From assembly GCA_017620205.1 (NCBI GenBank), contig JAFZQX010000012.1, forward strand, positions 1 through 53,926: 53,926 nucleotides of DNA, in the 5' to 3' direction. Origin of the DNA: Clostridia bacterium (GTDB lineage Bacteria; Bacillota; Clostridia; UMGS1883; UMGS1540). How positions within the stretch are numbered: the first letter of the stretch is position 1; every line of letters starts with the position of its first letter. A model generated the notes under the pieces. It ran no database searches and was not told the origin of the DNA. It was given only the letters and a program-made list of their open reading frames with translations. This document shows positions 25,836 to 35,097 of the stretch, in pieces. The position numbers and the translations under genes are program-made.

Positions 25836-26786
25836 ATGGAACTAGTTATAAGTGCGGCAATAGCATTTGCTGTTGCGGGAGTTTTGGGAATTATTCTGAT
25901 ACCGGTACTTCACAAGCTGAAATTCGGACAAAGTATAAGAGAAGAAGGGCCGCAGTGGCACCGGAAAAAAAGCGGAACGCCTACTATGGGCGGTATTATT
26001 TTTATAGCGGCGATAGTAGTCTCGGCTTTGGTATCGCTTTTCTTTGAAGTTTCCGAGGGGCTTTTGGCGGTTCTTATTTGCGCTTTGCTTTTCGGCCTTA
26101 TAGGCTTTGCGGACGATTACATCAAAGTTGTTAAGAAAAGAAATCTGGGACTTACCGCGAAGCAAAAGTTTTTAGCGCAGGTGTTTGTATCTGTCGCTTT
26201 TTGCGTATACCTTCTTTTGAGAGATCATGAAACGGCGCTCTATGTACCATTTACGTCTTTCAGATTAAATCTCGGTATATGGTTTATACCCGTCGCCGTA
26301 TTTGTAATTGTAGGCATGGTAAACAGTGTTAATTTAACAGACGGGCTTGACGGTCTCGCGTCGTTTATAAGCCTTGTTGTGTCCGTGACTTTTGCGGCAG
26401 CCGCTTTAAAACTCGGGGCAAACGGAATAGCGGTTTTGTGTGCCGCTTTGGCCGGCGGGCTATGCGGCTTTCTTATATACAATATTTATCCCGCAAAAGT
26501 ATTTATGGGCGATACGGGAAGCCTTTTTATCGGAGGACTTTTATCGGCTGCCGCGGTATACATGGGAATTGAAATAATGTTTTTCATAGCGGGCGGCGTT
26601 TTTGTAATTGAAACGCTTTCCGTAATACTTCAGGTTATTTCGTTTAAAACAACCGGCAAAAGAATTTTCAAGATGAGCCCTATTCATCATCATTTTGAAA
26701 TGTGCGGATACAAAGAGACAAAAATAGTTGCAATGTTTACATTTGTTACGGTAATTCTTTCGGCACTTGCATATTTCAGTCTTTAA
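25836..26786 (+). CDS. mraY: Phospho-MurNAc-pentapeptide transferase
   Basis: A 316-residue membrane enzyme with about ten membrane segments that makes lipid I from UDP-MurNAc-pentapeptide and undecaprenyl phosphate. Catalytic residues are visible: the Asp pair in GFADDYIK, NLTDGLDGLA, GDTGSLFIGG and the IHHHFE histidines. RKKSGTPTMGG is the usual N-terminal block. It follows murF by four bases. Confidence 0.95.
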   Translation: MELVISAAIAFAVAGVLGIILIPVLHKLKFGQSIREEGPQWHRKKSGTPTMGGIIFIAAIVVSALVSLFFEVSEGLLAVLICALLFGLIGFADDYIKVVKKRNLGLTAKQKFLAQVFVSVAFCVYLLLRDHETALYVPFTSFRLNLGIWFIPVAVFVIVGMVNSVNLTDGLDGLASFISLVVSVTFAAAALKLGANGIAVLCAALAGGLCGFLIYNIYPAKVFMGDTGSLFIGGLLSAAAVYMGIEIMFFIAGGVFVIETLSVILQVISFKTTGKRIFKMSPIHHHFEMCGYKETKIVAMFTFVTVILSALAYFSL

Positions 26787-26805
26787 TTTTGGAGGAAAAT
26801 AAGTC

Positions 26806-27963
26806 ATGGCAAAGGTTCGCAAAAAGACAAGGCGCATGAAGCGCGGCGGTATAGATATGGCGCTTTTCTGTACGCTTATGATAATGCTTGCATTCGGGCT
26901 TATCATGGTGTTTTCAGCGTCCTCTCCGTCTGCTTATTATAATAACGGCGACCAGTTCTATTACATAAAAAAACAGCTTATTTGGATGCTTCTGGGTTTT
27001 GTCGCCATGTATTTCTTTGCCGTAATTGATATTAATATTATAAAAAAATACGCAGGTCCTTTCTGCGCGGTTACACTTGTGCTTATGCTGCTTGTGCCGA
27101 TTATAGGCGTTTCAAGCAACGGCGCAAAGAGATGGCTCGGCGTGGGACCTATTACTTTTCAGCCTTCTGAGATAGCGAAGTTTGCTTTAATTCTTTATCT
27201 CTCAAAAAGACTCGCCCAGATGTCGCCGAAAAGACTGCAGACGTTTAAAGAAGGCATTTTTCCGTTGCTTTTTATAGTAATACTCTTTGCCGGCGCTATG
27301 ATTTTACAGGACCATTTAAGCGCCGCGATAGTAACGTTTGTAACAATGATGATTCTGCTGGTAGCGGGCGGAGTAAACATTGCCCAGCTCGGTTTTGTCG
27401 GCATAACGGGTATTGCGTGCCTTGTTCCTTTTGCGTTTTTAAAAGCATACAGACTTAAACGTCTTATGGCTTTTGTAAATCCGTTTGCCTATGTTAAGGA
27501 TATAGGGTGGCAGATAGTTCAGGGTCTTTATGCAATAGGCTCAGGCGGACTTTTCGGCAGAGGACTCGGTCAGAGCAGACAAAAGTTTTTATACGTCCCC
27601 GAAGCTCACAACGATTATATTTACGCAATATTATGCGAAGAGCTTGGTTTTATAGGCGCTTTGATAGTCGCGGTACTTTTTGTGGTTTTCCTGACAAGAT
27701 GCGTAAAGCTTGCTCTGGCAACGCCGGATAAATTTATGAGTCTGACTGTTTTCGGAATTTCCACATTGATTACGCTTCAGTATGTAATAAACATCGGCGT
27801 TGTAACGTCATCACTGCCGAACACCGGTATGCAGCTCCCGTTTTTCAGTGCAGGCGGTTCGTCGCTTGTATTTTTGATGTCGGCAATGGGTATTGTGTTT
27901 AATATATCGAGGTATTCCAAAAAAGAAAAAGGACTTACTTCCGGCGATAAGGACGCCGCTTAA
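26806..27963 (+). CDS. ftsW: Lipid II polymerase FtsW (SEDS family)
   Basis: A 385-residue polytopic SEDS protein. After a basic start come about ten membrane segments. RWLGVGPITFQPSEIAK, VPEAHNDYIYAILCEELG and FFSAGGSSL are hallmark blocks; the catalytic Asp lies in the large loop. It polymerises lipid II with the class B penicillin-binding protein at the septum. It lies directly after mraY, where many genomes have murD between the two. SpoVE is the sporulation paralogue and cannot be excluded. Confidence 0.92.
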   Translation: MAKVRKKTRRMKRGGIDMALFCTLMIMLAFGLIMVFSASSPSAYYNNGDQFYYIKKQLIWMLLGFVAMYFFAVIDINIIKKYAGPFCAVTLVLMLLVPIIGVSSNGAKRWLGVGPITFQPSEIAKFALILYLSKRLAQMSPKRLQTFKEGIFPLLFIVILFAGAMILQDHLSAAIVTFVTMMILLVAGGVNIAQLGFVGITGIACLVPFAFLKAYRLKRLMAFVNPFAYVKDIGWQIVQGLYAIGSGGLFGRGLGQSRQKFLYVPEAHNDYIYAILCEELGFIGALIVAVLFVVFLTRCVKLALATPDKFMSLTVFGISTLITLQYVINIGVVTSSLPNTGMQLPFFSAGGSSLVFLMSAMGIVFNISRYSKKEKGLTSGDKDAA

Positions 27964-27990
27964 AATATCATTCGGGGGATTTAGAAGAAC

Positions 27991-29076
27991 ATGAAAGCGA
28001 TTATAACCGGCGGCGGTACGGCGGGGCACATAAACCCTGCGCTTGCAATTGCCGCGTGTATAAAAAAACACGAAAAGGATTCGGAAATTCTGTTTATCGG
28101 CACAGAGCGCGGACTTGAAAAGACGCTTGTGCCGAAAGCAGGCTATGAAATAAAATATATTGACGTACAAGGTATTGCGAGAAGCTTGTCTCCCGAAAAC
28201 ATCAGAACAATAAAAAAAGCGGTAAAGTCATACAAAATGTCGCGTGAAATAATAGAAGATTTTAAACCCGATATAGTTATAGGTACGGGAGGGTATGTCT
28301 GCGGTCCGGTGCTGCTTGCGGCAAGTAAACTTAAAATCCCGACAATTATTCATGAGCAGAATATACCGCCCGGTCTTGTAGTTAAAATGCTTCGAAAGCG
28401 TGTCGATATAACTGCGATAAGCTTCAGCGAAACGGAGACGCTTCTTAAAAAAGCAAAGAGGATTGAACTTACGGGCAATCCCGTAAGAGACGGTATTTTA
28501 AATATTAAAAACACAGAAACGGAGCGCCCGCTGGTACTTGTAAGCGGCGGCAGTCTCGGCGCAAAAAGAATAAACGACGCGCTTTTGGAAGTTTTAACGC
28601 TTCAGGGGCAGGACTATTATGATATTTACGCAGCAACCGGAACACGTTTTTATGACGAGTTTATGGAAGAAGCGTCGAAAAGGGCTGTTAAGTTTTCGGA
28701 ACAAAAGAGGGTTGTTCCGTATATTTATGATATGGACAAGGCACTGTCCGAAGCAAGTCTTGCGGTAACACGCGCAGGCGCAATAACCATAAGCGAACTT
28801 GCCGCGATGGGCAAACCCGCAATTATAATACCGAGCCCCAACGTTGTCCATGACCATCAGACGTCAAACGCTCGATTCATGGAAAAAAGCGGCGCGGCGG
28901 TTATGATAACCGAAAAAGATTTAAGCGGAGAACTGCTTGCAAAAAAAATTAAAGAGCTTCTCGGCGATAAAGAAAAACTGAAAAAAATGAGCAGCTGCGG
29001 CAAAAAAATAGGTATTACCGACGCCGCAGATAAAATATACTATTTTTCAAAAGAACTGATAGACGCATATAAATAA
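27991..29076 (+). CDS. murG: Lipid II synthase MurG
   Basis: A 361-residue GT28 glycosyltransferase at the inner face of the membrane; it adds GlcNAc to lipid I. GGGTAGHINPALAIA is the N-terminal Gly-rich loop, GTGGYVCGP the second, LVSGGSLGAKRIN the third, and RAGAITISELAAMGKPAIIIPSP binds UDP-GlcNAc. Twenty-seven bases after ftsW. Confidence 0.95.
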   Translation: MKAIITGGGTAGHINPALAIAACIKKHEKDSEILFIGTERGLEKTLVPKAGYEIKYIDVQGIARSLSPENIRTIKKAVKSYKMSREIIEDFKPDIVIGTGGYVCGPVLLAASKLKIPTIIHEQNIPPGLVVKMLRKRVDITAISFSETETLLKKAKRIELTGNPVRDGILNIKNTETERPLVLVSGGSLGAKRINDALLEVLTLQGQDYYDIYAATGTRFYDEFMEEASKRAVKFSEQKRVVPYIYDMDKALSEASLAVTRAGAITISELAAMGKPAIIIPSPNVVHDHQTSNARFMEKSGAAVMITEKDLSGELLAKKIKELLGDKEKLKKMSSCGKKIGITDAADKIYYFSKELIDAYK

Positions 29077-29167
29077 GAATATTCCGAAGGCTTATAACGT
29101 AACACAGGCTTTGAGAGCTGCATATATTATAGTGGCATAAAAAACAAAGCTCCCGGAGGTGTGTTAT

Positions 29168-30418
29168 TTGAGCAAGCTTTTAATAAAGGGCGGTAAAACG
29201 CTAAACGGAAGTGTCAGAGTACAAGGCGCGAAGAATTCTGTTCTGCCGATACTTGCCGCTACCGTTTTGTGTGACGATATAAGTACGATACACGGCTGTC
29301 CGCAACTTCGTGATGTCAGTGCGGCTGTAAAAATTCTCGAGTGTCTTGGATGCAGAGTGAAAAGGGAGGGCGATACGCTGACGGTTGACGCAAAATGCGT
29401 TTCGGCGGCGGATTTACCCGACTCTCTTATGCGCCGTATGCGATCGTCAATCACGTTTCTCGGCGCCATAACGGCAAGATGCGGCAGGGCAAAGATGTGC
29501 TCGCCCGGCGGGTGCGAAATAGGGATAAGACCCATAGACCTACATATCAAAGCTCTTCGTGAGCTGGGTATAAGGGTTTATGAGACGGGCGGATACACGG
29601 AAACCGAGGCAGACAGAATAAAGGGTGCCGATATTCATCTCGATTTTCCGAGCGTGGGCGCAACAGAAAATATAATGCTCGCTTCGTGTCTCGGAGACGG
29701 AAAAACTACGATATGGAATGCGGCAAAAGAACCGGAAATATCAGATTTGCAGGATTTCCTTTGTAAAATGGGTGCGAAAATCAAAGGAGCCGGAAGCGAT
29801 GTTATAGTGATAGACGGTGTCAAAAAGCTGCACGGTGCTGAGCATCGCGTGATTCCGGACAGAATAGTTGCCGCAACATATCTTTGCACCGGGGCGATGT
29901 GCGGCGGCGAAATTAATCTTACAAACATTTGTTCCACGCATATAAAATCTGTTATTTCCGTTTTAAAAGACACGGGAATGATAATAAAAGAAGAAAAAGA
30001 CGGCATAACGCTCAAATCAAACGGCAGAATTCTTCCCATAGATATTTTGAGAACGATGCCGTACCCGGGCTTTCCCACTGACGCACAGGCGCCGTTTGCG
30101 GCGCTGCTGTCGCTTGCCGAAGGTACAAGCGTTATAGTCGAAAACATATTTGAAAACAGGTTTAAATACTGCGGCGAACTGTGCCGTATGGGCGCCGATA
30201 TAAAAGTCAGCGGCAGGGCTGCGGTGATAAGGGGCGTGAAAAGGTTTTACGGAGCCTGCGTTACGGCAATGGATCTTCGCGGCGGCGCGGCGCTTGTTGC
30301 GGCAGGTGCGGCGGCACACGGCGAGACGCAGATAGACGGTGTGAACCTGATTGAAAGAGGATATGAAAGTATAGAAGACGACTTGGCAAAACTCGGAGCC
30401 GATATAAAAAAGGATTAG
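29168..30418 (+). CDS. murA: UDP-GlcNAc 1-carboxyvinyltransferase (first copy)
   Basis: A 416-residue enzyme for the first committed step of peptidoglycan synthesis, transferring enolpyruvate from PEP to UDP-GlcNAc. The fosfomycin-target cysteine is Cys116 in SPGGCEIGIRPIDLH. PYPGFPTDAQAPF is the C-terminal family block. I take the TTG at 29168, six bases after GGAGGTG (29155-29161); a GTG at 29159 lies inside the ribosome site. A second murA lies at 48971-50221 with the same deduced length. Confidence 0.93.
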   Translation: MSKLLIKGGKTLNGSVRVQGAKNSVLPILAATVLCDDISTIHGCPQLRDVSAAVKILECLGCRVKREGDTLTVDAKCVSAADLPDSLMRRMRSSITFLGAITARCGRAKMCSPGGCEIGIRPIDLHIKALRELGIRVYETGGYTETEADRIKGADIHLDFPSVGATENIMLASCLGDGKTTIWNAAKEPEISDLQDFLCKMGAKIKGAGSDVIVIDGVKKLHGAEHRVIPDRIVAATYLCTGAMCGGEINLTNICSTHIKSVISVLKDTGMIIKEEKDGITLKSNGRILPIDILRTMPYPGFPTDAQAPFAALLSLAEGTSVIVENIFENRFKYCGELCRMGADIKVSGRAAVIRGVKRFYGACVTAMDLRGGAALVAAGAAAHGETQIDGVNLIERGYESIEDDLAKLGADIKKD

Positions 30419-30440
30419 TTTGTATTAAAGGGGTGGCAAT

Positions 30441-31172
30441 ATGGCAAACAGAAGAAAAAAGAAAAGCAGGAAATTAAATAAAATTCTGTTTTCTTTCCTG
30501 TTTTCCGTTATTGTATTAACCGTTCTGGCGCTCACGATCCCGCCGTTTAATATTTCATCTATCAAAGTAAACGGCATATCAAAGCTTACGGAAGATGAAA
30601 TTAAAGCCTTGTCCGGTATACAGATTGGCAGCAACGTTTTCAGAACAAATATAAGAAGAGCCGAAAAGAATATAGAAAAAGACCCTTATGTGGTAAATGC
30701 TAAAATATACAGAAAATTTCCCGCGAAAATACTTATAATAGTGGAAGAGGCGCAGCCTTATGCGGAAGCCGTAAACGGCGAAGAGTATGTGGAAATCGAC
30801 AAAAGCGGAAAGGTGCTTGAAAAATCGAAAGAGCACAGAGAAGGCGTTATGGTAATCGAAGGCGTTTCCCCCGTAAAATGCGATGAGGGAGAGCAGATTG
30901 AATACGAAAGTAATGATTATTTGAGAATTCAAAACGACATTTTTGACCGTATTGAAAAAAACGGCTTGCTCGGCAAAATAAAAACACTCAATCTTGAAAA
31001 CAGATCGTATATTACAATGGAGACGGAAAGCGGACTGGAAGTATATATCGGAAGCGAGGAAGAGCTTGACTACAAACTGCAGTTTTTGGCAACCGTAATG
31101 GCTGATGAATATACCTCCGGAGTACTTGATTTGACTAATACCGAGCAGCCCACATACAGGAAAAACAAGTAA
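30441..31172 (+). CDS. ftsQ: Cell division protein FtsQ/DivIB
   Basis: A 243-residue bitopic protein: basic cytoplasmic start, membrane segment (about 13-35), then a POTRA domain (ISSIKVNGISKLTEDEIKAL through KIYRKFPAKILIIVEE) and a beta domain. It scaffolds the divisome with FtsL and DivIC. It is 22 bases after murA. The usual next gene, ftsA, is absent; ftsZ follows. Confidence 0.9.
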   Translation: MANRRKKKSRKLNKILFSFLFSVIVLTVLALTIPPFNISSIKVNGISKLTEDEIKALSGIQIGSNVFRTNIRRAEKNIEKDPYVVNAKIYRKFPAKILIIVEEAQPYAEAVNGEEYVEIDKSGKVLEKSKEHREGVMVIEGVSPVKCDEGEQIEYESNDYLRIQNDIFDRIEKNGLLGKIKTLNLENRSYITMETESGLEVYIGSEEELDYKLQFLATVMADEYTSGVLDLTNTEQPTYRKNK

Positions 31173-31217
31173 AAACGCAAGAAATATAAAAAAAATTAAA
31201 AAAAATACAAAATACTA

Positions 31218-31246
31218 TTGAAAAAAAGAAAAAAAAGATATACAAT
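31218..31246 (+). promoter_or_regulatory. Promoter of ftsZ
   Basis: TTGAAA (31218-31223), 17 nt of almost pure purine, TACAAT (31241-31246). It lets ftsZ be transcribed apart from the wall genes. Confidence 0.6.
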
Positions 31247-31285
31247 ATAATGTATATAAATATAAATTGCTAAGGAGGATTTAAA

Positions 31286-32356
31286 TTGGTACCGGATTAT
31301 AATATTAACAACAATTCGTATATTCAAGTCATAAAAGTTATCGGTGTCGGCGGCGGCGGTTCAAATGCTGTAAACAGAATGGTGGAAGCTAAAGTTGAAG
31401 GCGTTGAGTTTGTAGTTGTCAATACAGATAAACAGGCTCTCCAGCAGAGCAAAGCGCCCGTTAAAATTCAGATAGGCGAAAAGATTACAAAAGGTATGGG
31501 CGCAGGCGCTAACCCCGAAGTTGGCAGAAAAGCCGCAGAAGAAAGCCGCGGTGAAATTGAAAAAGCTATAAAAGACGCAAATATGATCTTCGTTACAGCC
31601 GGCATGGGCGGCGGTACGGGAACAGGCGCGGCACCTATCGTTGCCGATATCGCAAAACAGATGGGCATACTGACAGTAGGTATCGTTACAAAGCCTTTCG
31701 CATTTGAAGGCAGACGCCGTATGACTCAGGCTGAATCCGGTATCGCGGCGCTTACAGAATGCGTTGATACAATAATCGTTATCCCGAATGACAGACTTCT
31801 TACCATAAGCAGTGCTAAAACGCTCTTTACCGAAGCATTCAAAATGGCTGACGAAAGTCTCCGTCAGGGTGTTCAGGGTGTATCAGACCTTATCTACCGT
31901 CCGGGTACGATAAATGTTGACTTTGCCGATGTAACTTCTATCATGAAAGACGCAGGTCTTGCTCACATGGGCATTGGTAAAGCAAAGGGTGACAACAGAG
32001 CTGAAGAGGCTGCAAGAATAGCTATTGAAAGCCCGCTTCTTGAAACTTCAATTGACGGCGCTACGGGCGTTCTTATCAATATCACGGGCGGACCCGATCT
32101 TACGCTCTTTGAAATCAATTCCGCAACAACGCTTATACAGAATTATGCTGACGCAAACGCAAATATTATTTTCGGTACGGCAATTGATCCGAAGCTTGAA
32201 GACGATATTACCGTAACGGTAATTGCAACGGGCTTCCCAAGCGGAAACAAAAAGGAACTTGATTCTCTTGAACCCACTGTTTTCGGAAAAGAGTCAAACT
32301 TTGAGACAGACGATCTGCAGCTTCCCGGATTCTTAAAGAAAACAAGCTTTGAATAA
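31286..32356 (+). CDS. ftsZ: Cell division GTPase FtsZ
   Basis: A 356-residue tubulin homologue that forms the Z ring. [15 protein letters not shown] is the N-terminal nucleotide loop; [10 protein letters not shown] is the tubulin signature; NVDFADV is the catalytic T7-side loop region. The C-terminus is short and ends near LQLPGFLKK, a conserved tail that binds FtsA/SepF-type anchors. The start is a TTG at 31286, seven bases after AAGGAGG. It is the last gene of the cluster and ends in a strong terminator. Confidence 0.96.
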   Translation: MVPDYNINNNSYIQVIKVIGVGGGGSNAVNRMVEAKVEGVEFVVVNTDKQALQQSKAPVKIQIGEKITKGMGAGANPEVGRKAAEESRGEIEKAIKDANMIFVTAGMGGGTGTGAAPIVADIAKQMGILTVGIVTKPFAFEGRRRMTQAESGIAALTECVDTIIVIPNDRLLTISSAKTLFTEAFKMADESLRQGVQGVSDLIYRPGTINVDFADVTSIMKDAGLAHMGIGKAKGDNRAEEAARIAIESPLLETSIDGATGVLINITGGPDLTLFEINSATTLIQNYADANANIIFGTAIDPKLEDDITVTVIATGFPSGNKKELDSLEPTVFGKESNFETDDLQLPGFLKKTSFE

Positions 32357-32374
32357 TACTTAAGCATAAATTCA

Positions 32375-32407
32375 GCGGCACAATGAATGCATTGTGCCGC
32401 GCTTTTT
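32375..32407 (+). terminator. Terminator of ftsZ
   Basis: GCGGCACAATG (32375-32385) pairs with CATTGTGCCGC (32390-32400), then GC and seven T. Confidence 0.92.
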
Positions 32408-32431
32408 TTGAAATTTGAAACGGAGATTACT

Positions 32432-33535
32432 ATGAGCGCTTTACTTGATTTTCTCGATTATTATACAAGGACTTATGAAATACCGCGCGCAAAATGTATT
32501 GCGTATAAAAACGGTGAAAAGATTTTTGAATATACGGGCGGTACGGATGCGGATGACGGAAAAAACACTTACCGTATGTATTCCGTAACAAAAGTAGTGA
32601 TGTGCGCGGCGGCGCTGAAACTTATAGAAGAGGGCAAAATGCATCTTACCGACCCTCTTTATATGTATTATCCGGAGTTTAAAAATATAAACGTCCGCAA
32701 AAGAGATGAAAGCGGCAGGGGCTTTGAACTATGCGAAGCTGAAAACCCGATACTTATAAAGCACCTTTTCACAATGACGGCGGGCTTTGACTATAATATT
32801 CACAGCGTTGCGATAAGAAAACTGGTAAAGGAGACCGGCGGCAGGTTTCCCACGCAGTCAATAATAGCGGCTCTTTCATCACAGCCTCTTGATTTTGAGC
32901 CCGGAACGCACTGGAAATACAGCCTTTGTCACGATGTTTTGGGTGCGCTCTGCGAAAGGATTTCAGGCAAACCGCTTGATTTGTATGTAAAAGAAAATGT
33001 TTTTGATCCTCTCGGCATGGAAAACTCAACTTTTTTCTGCGACAGCGAAACCGAGGAAAAACTCGTTCCCGAATGGAGGTTTGATCCCCAGTCCCTGCAG
33101 TTTTTTCCGTCGGCCGGAAACGAACACGTACTCGGGAGCGAATATGTAAGCGGCGGCGCGAGTCTTGTTTCAACGCCCGAGGATATGATAGTTTTTGCCG
33201 ATATGCTCGCTAGCGGCGGCAGGGGAGTGCTCATGCCGCAAACTGTTGAGCTTATGAAAACAAATCAGCTCGAAACCGGGCTTTTAAAAGATATAGCTCT
33301 TGCTACAAGTCACGGCGGATACGGATACGGTCTCGGCGTAAGAACTATGGTAAGCCCAATAGCGGCAGACTCTCTGTCTCCCGTAGGCGAGTTTGGTTGG
33401 GGCGGCGCTTCCGGCTCTTATATTCTGTCTGATACCGAAAACGGCATTTCTCTTTACTACGCGCAGAATCTGCTCGGCGCCAATCTTTCGCATTATCACA
33501 GGCTGAGAAACGCGCTTTATTCCGATTTGGCATAG
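32432..33535 (+). CDS. Beta-lactamase-related serine hydrolase
   Basis: A 367-residue protein of the beta-lactamase/transpeptidase-like family (PF00144), which includes class C lactamases, D-aminopeptidases and esterases. The catalytic SxxK is S51-V-T-K54; the usual Y-x-N is Y163-S-L; the third motif region reads WGGASGSY. No signal peptide is visible, so it is probably cytoplasmic and more likely an esterase or peptidase than a drug-resistance enzyme (inference). The ATG at 32432 follows GGAG by five bases. The upstream end abuts the ftsZ terminator. Confidence 0.85.
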   Translation: MSALLDFLDYYTRTYEIPRAKCIAYKNGEKIFEYTGGTDADDGKNTYRMYSVTKVVMCAAALKLIEEGKMHLTDPLYMYYPEFKNINVRKRDESGRGFELCEAENPILIKHLFTMTAGFDYNIHSVAIRKLVKETGGRFPTQSIIAALSSQPLDFEPGTHWKYSLCHDVLGALCERISGKPLDLYVKENVFDPLGMENSTFFCDSETEEKLVPEWRFDPQSLQFFPSAGNEHVLGSEYVSGGASLVSTPEDMIVFADMLASGGRGVLMPQTVELMKTNQLETGLLKDIALATSHGGYGYGLGVRTMVSPIAADSLSPVGEFGWGGASGSYILSDTENGISLYYAQNLLGANLSHYHRLRNALYSDLA

Positions 33536-33683
33536 ATTGAATACTTTTGGCTCATTTCCGGACCGCATGAAAAGACAAACGCAAAAACTGTCGAATCATT
33601 AGTTTTGCCAAGGCTTTTTCCGACAATATAAGGCAAAATAACACTTAATATTACGTATTGTTTTATAAACCCCAAAAAAAACA

Positions 33684-33712
33684 TTGACAAAATTTGTAAA
33701 ATATGTTAATCT
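33684..33712 (+). promoter_or_regulatory. Promoter of the AbrB-like gene
   Basis: TTGACA (33684-33689), 17 nt, TAATCT (33707-33712) with TG one base before. A small leader hairpin (CCGCAA/TTGCGG) follows near 33730-33749. The rest of the 242-base gap shows nothing else. Confidence 0.6.
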
Positions 33713-33777
33713 AACAATAAGGGATATACCGCAATATTTGTTTTGCGGCAGTTTGAAAAAACGAAAGGGGCTATATT

Positions 33778-34017
33778 ATGAAATCGACAGGTGTTGTCAG
33801 AAAAGTAGACGAACTTGGCAGGGTGGTTCTCCCCATAGAACTCAGAAGGCATTTTGATATTGCCGAAAAAGATCCGCTTGAGATTTATGTTGATGAGGAG
33901 TCCATTATCCTGAAAAAGTATGAACCGGCATGTATTTTCTGCGGAAATGCAAAAGACGTTGTTACTTTCAAAGGAAAAAAAGTTTGTCCGGAATGCATCG
34001 AGGCACTCAGCAAATAA
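33778..34017 (+). CDS. AbrB family transition-state-type regulator with zinc ribbon
   Basis: A 79-residue DNA-binding protein. Residues 1-48 form the AbrB swapped-hairpin domain (VVRKVDELGRVVLPIELRRHFDI). Residues about 52-74 carry CIFCG and CPEC, a probable zinc ribbon, as in AbrB proteins of many Clostridia. It probably regulates growth-phase or sporulation genes; no target is evident here. Single gene with its own promoter and terminator. Confidence 0.88.
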   Translation: MKSTGVVRKVDELGRVVLPIELRRHFDIAEKDPLEIYVDEESIILKKYEPACIFCGNAKDVVTFKGKKVCPECIEALSK

Positions 34018-34040
34018 GTGTTCATTTTGATTAAGGCATA

Positions 34041-34070
34041 AAAAAACTGCGGCGTTTGCCGCAGTTTTTT
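34041..34070. terminator. Bidirectional terminator between the AbrB-like and zinc-ribbon genes
   Basis: AAAAAACTGCGGC (34041-34053) pairs perfectly with GCCGCAGTTTTTT (34058-34070). Confidence 0.92.
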
Positions 34071-34078
34071 GTTTTTGA

Positions 34079-34438
34079 CTATTCCGAAAGCTTAGCTCCG
34101 CATTTGTTGCAAAATGCGCTTTCGTTTGAAATTTCCGCGCCGCATTCGGGGCAAACGGAAATGTTTTTGATGCCGCGCAGCTTTGAACGCATTTCTTCAA
34201 TTTCTTTGTATTTTGCGTCTATCGCTTCGCAGTTTTCGTGAATTGTTTCGTCGGGCTCTTCGCCGCTTTTATACGATTCGTAAACACATCTGCCTATTTC
34301 TCTCATAAGCTTGCTTACTTCGCCTTCAGCGTCGGAAAGTGCAAACTTAATTTTTGTGCTTTCAAAAATTTCACTTGACTTTGATTTTACCGACTCCGCA
34401 ACATTGGAAATAGTTTCTTTGAAATCCGAGATTTCCAT
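34079..34438 (-). CDS. Coiled-coil protein with C-terminal zinc ribbon
   Basis: A 119-residue protein. Residues 1-90 are charged and helical, with an amphipathic stretch typical of small coiled-coil proteins. Residues 95-116 form a zinc ribbon with two pairs of cysteines (CPEC and CNKC). No specific family or function can be given. It follows the MecA-like gene by six bases and probably shares its transcript. Confidence 0.65.
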   Translation of the reverse strand: MEISDFKETISNVAESVKSKSSEIFESTKIKFALSDAEGEVSKLMREIGRCVYESYKSGEEPDETIHENCEAIDAKYKEIEEMRSKLRGIKNISVCPECGAEISNESAFCNKCGAKLSE

Positions 34439-34444
34439 TTTTCA

Positions 34445-35023
34445 TCAGCCTCCAAAATTAAAAAATTTATCTATTGTTTTTAATGCGTTATTTTCAATTA
34501 TAAGCGTTCCGTGCTCTGATAAAAATGCTTTTGTCATATCGTAATCCAAAACGGCATATTCGAATATGTTTATATCCGTTTCGTCGTTCGCGGGTAATAC
34601 CAGATAGTATTTATCTTCGAAAAAGTATAAATCCCCGTCACCGCCAATCTTTACTCTTTCGGAAAACTCCAGCAGCTCCTCCATGCTTTCAAAAGCGTAA
34701 ACAAGCTCTTTGGGCAGTTCTGTTTTCGGCTTTGCGCGAAGCTTAGGCCTGCGGGGCAGGGGGATGCTTTCCGTTTCACTGTCAAGCTTTGTGAAAAACA
34801 CAACAATTCCGTCGTATTTATGCGGAGACGCTTCTATCATTACTCTTGAATTGTCAATAACAATGCCTGTTTCGGATTCTGCCCGTTTTATAAGAGAACG
34901 GAAAAGCTCGCTTCTCTCCGGAGAGTCCGTGATAAAGCTTTCAAAGCTTATGCCGAGCATTGTCATATCTTCGTTTGTTACGGTTATTTTTATTTTGTTT
35001 GATGATATTTTTTCTATTTTCAT
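34445..35023 (-). CDS. mecA: MecA-like adaptor protein
   Basis: A 192-residue protein of the MecA/NegA family (PF05389). In Bacillus MecA carries substrates such as ComK to the ClpCP protease. The N-terminal KIEKISSNKIKITVTNEDM matches the substrate-binding domain. The C-terminal part (YAFESMEELLEFSERV through DLYFFEDKYYLVL) matches the ClpC-binding domain. The linker is short and basic (RPKLRAKPKTELP). Targets here are unknown. Confidence 0.82.
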   Translation of the reverse strand: MKIEKISSNKIKITVTNEDMTMLGISFESFITDSPERSELFRSLIKRAESETGIVIDNSRVMIEASPHKYDGIVVFFTKLDSETESIPLPRRPKLRAKPKTELPKELVYAFESMEELLEFSERVKIGGDGDLYFFEDKYYLVLPANDETDINIFEYAVLDYDMTKAFLSEHGTLIIENNALKTIDKFFNFGG

Positions 35024-35097
35024 AATTTCAATGTCTTTCCGTATGCATAAAGTGGTTCAACTATATTATATGCTCCGTGTCAAAATGCGGAACCGTA

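Noticed and set aside
32432-33535. Antibiotic-resistance beta-lactamase
   Set aside because: No signal peptide, and the second motif is YSL instead of Y-x-N; a general serine hydrolase is more likely.
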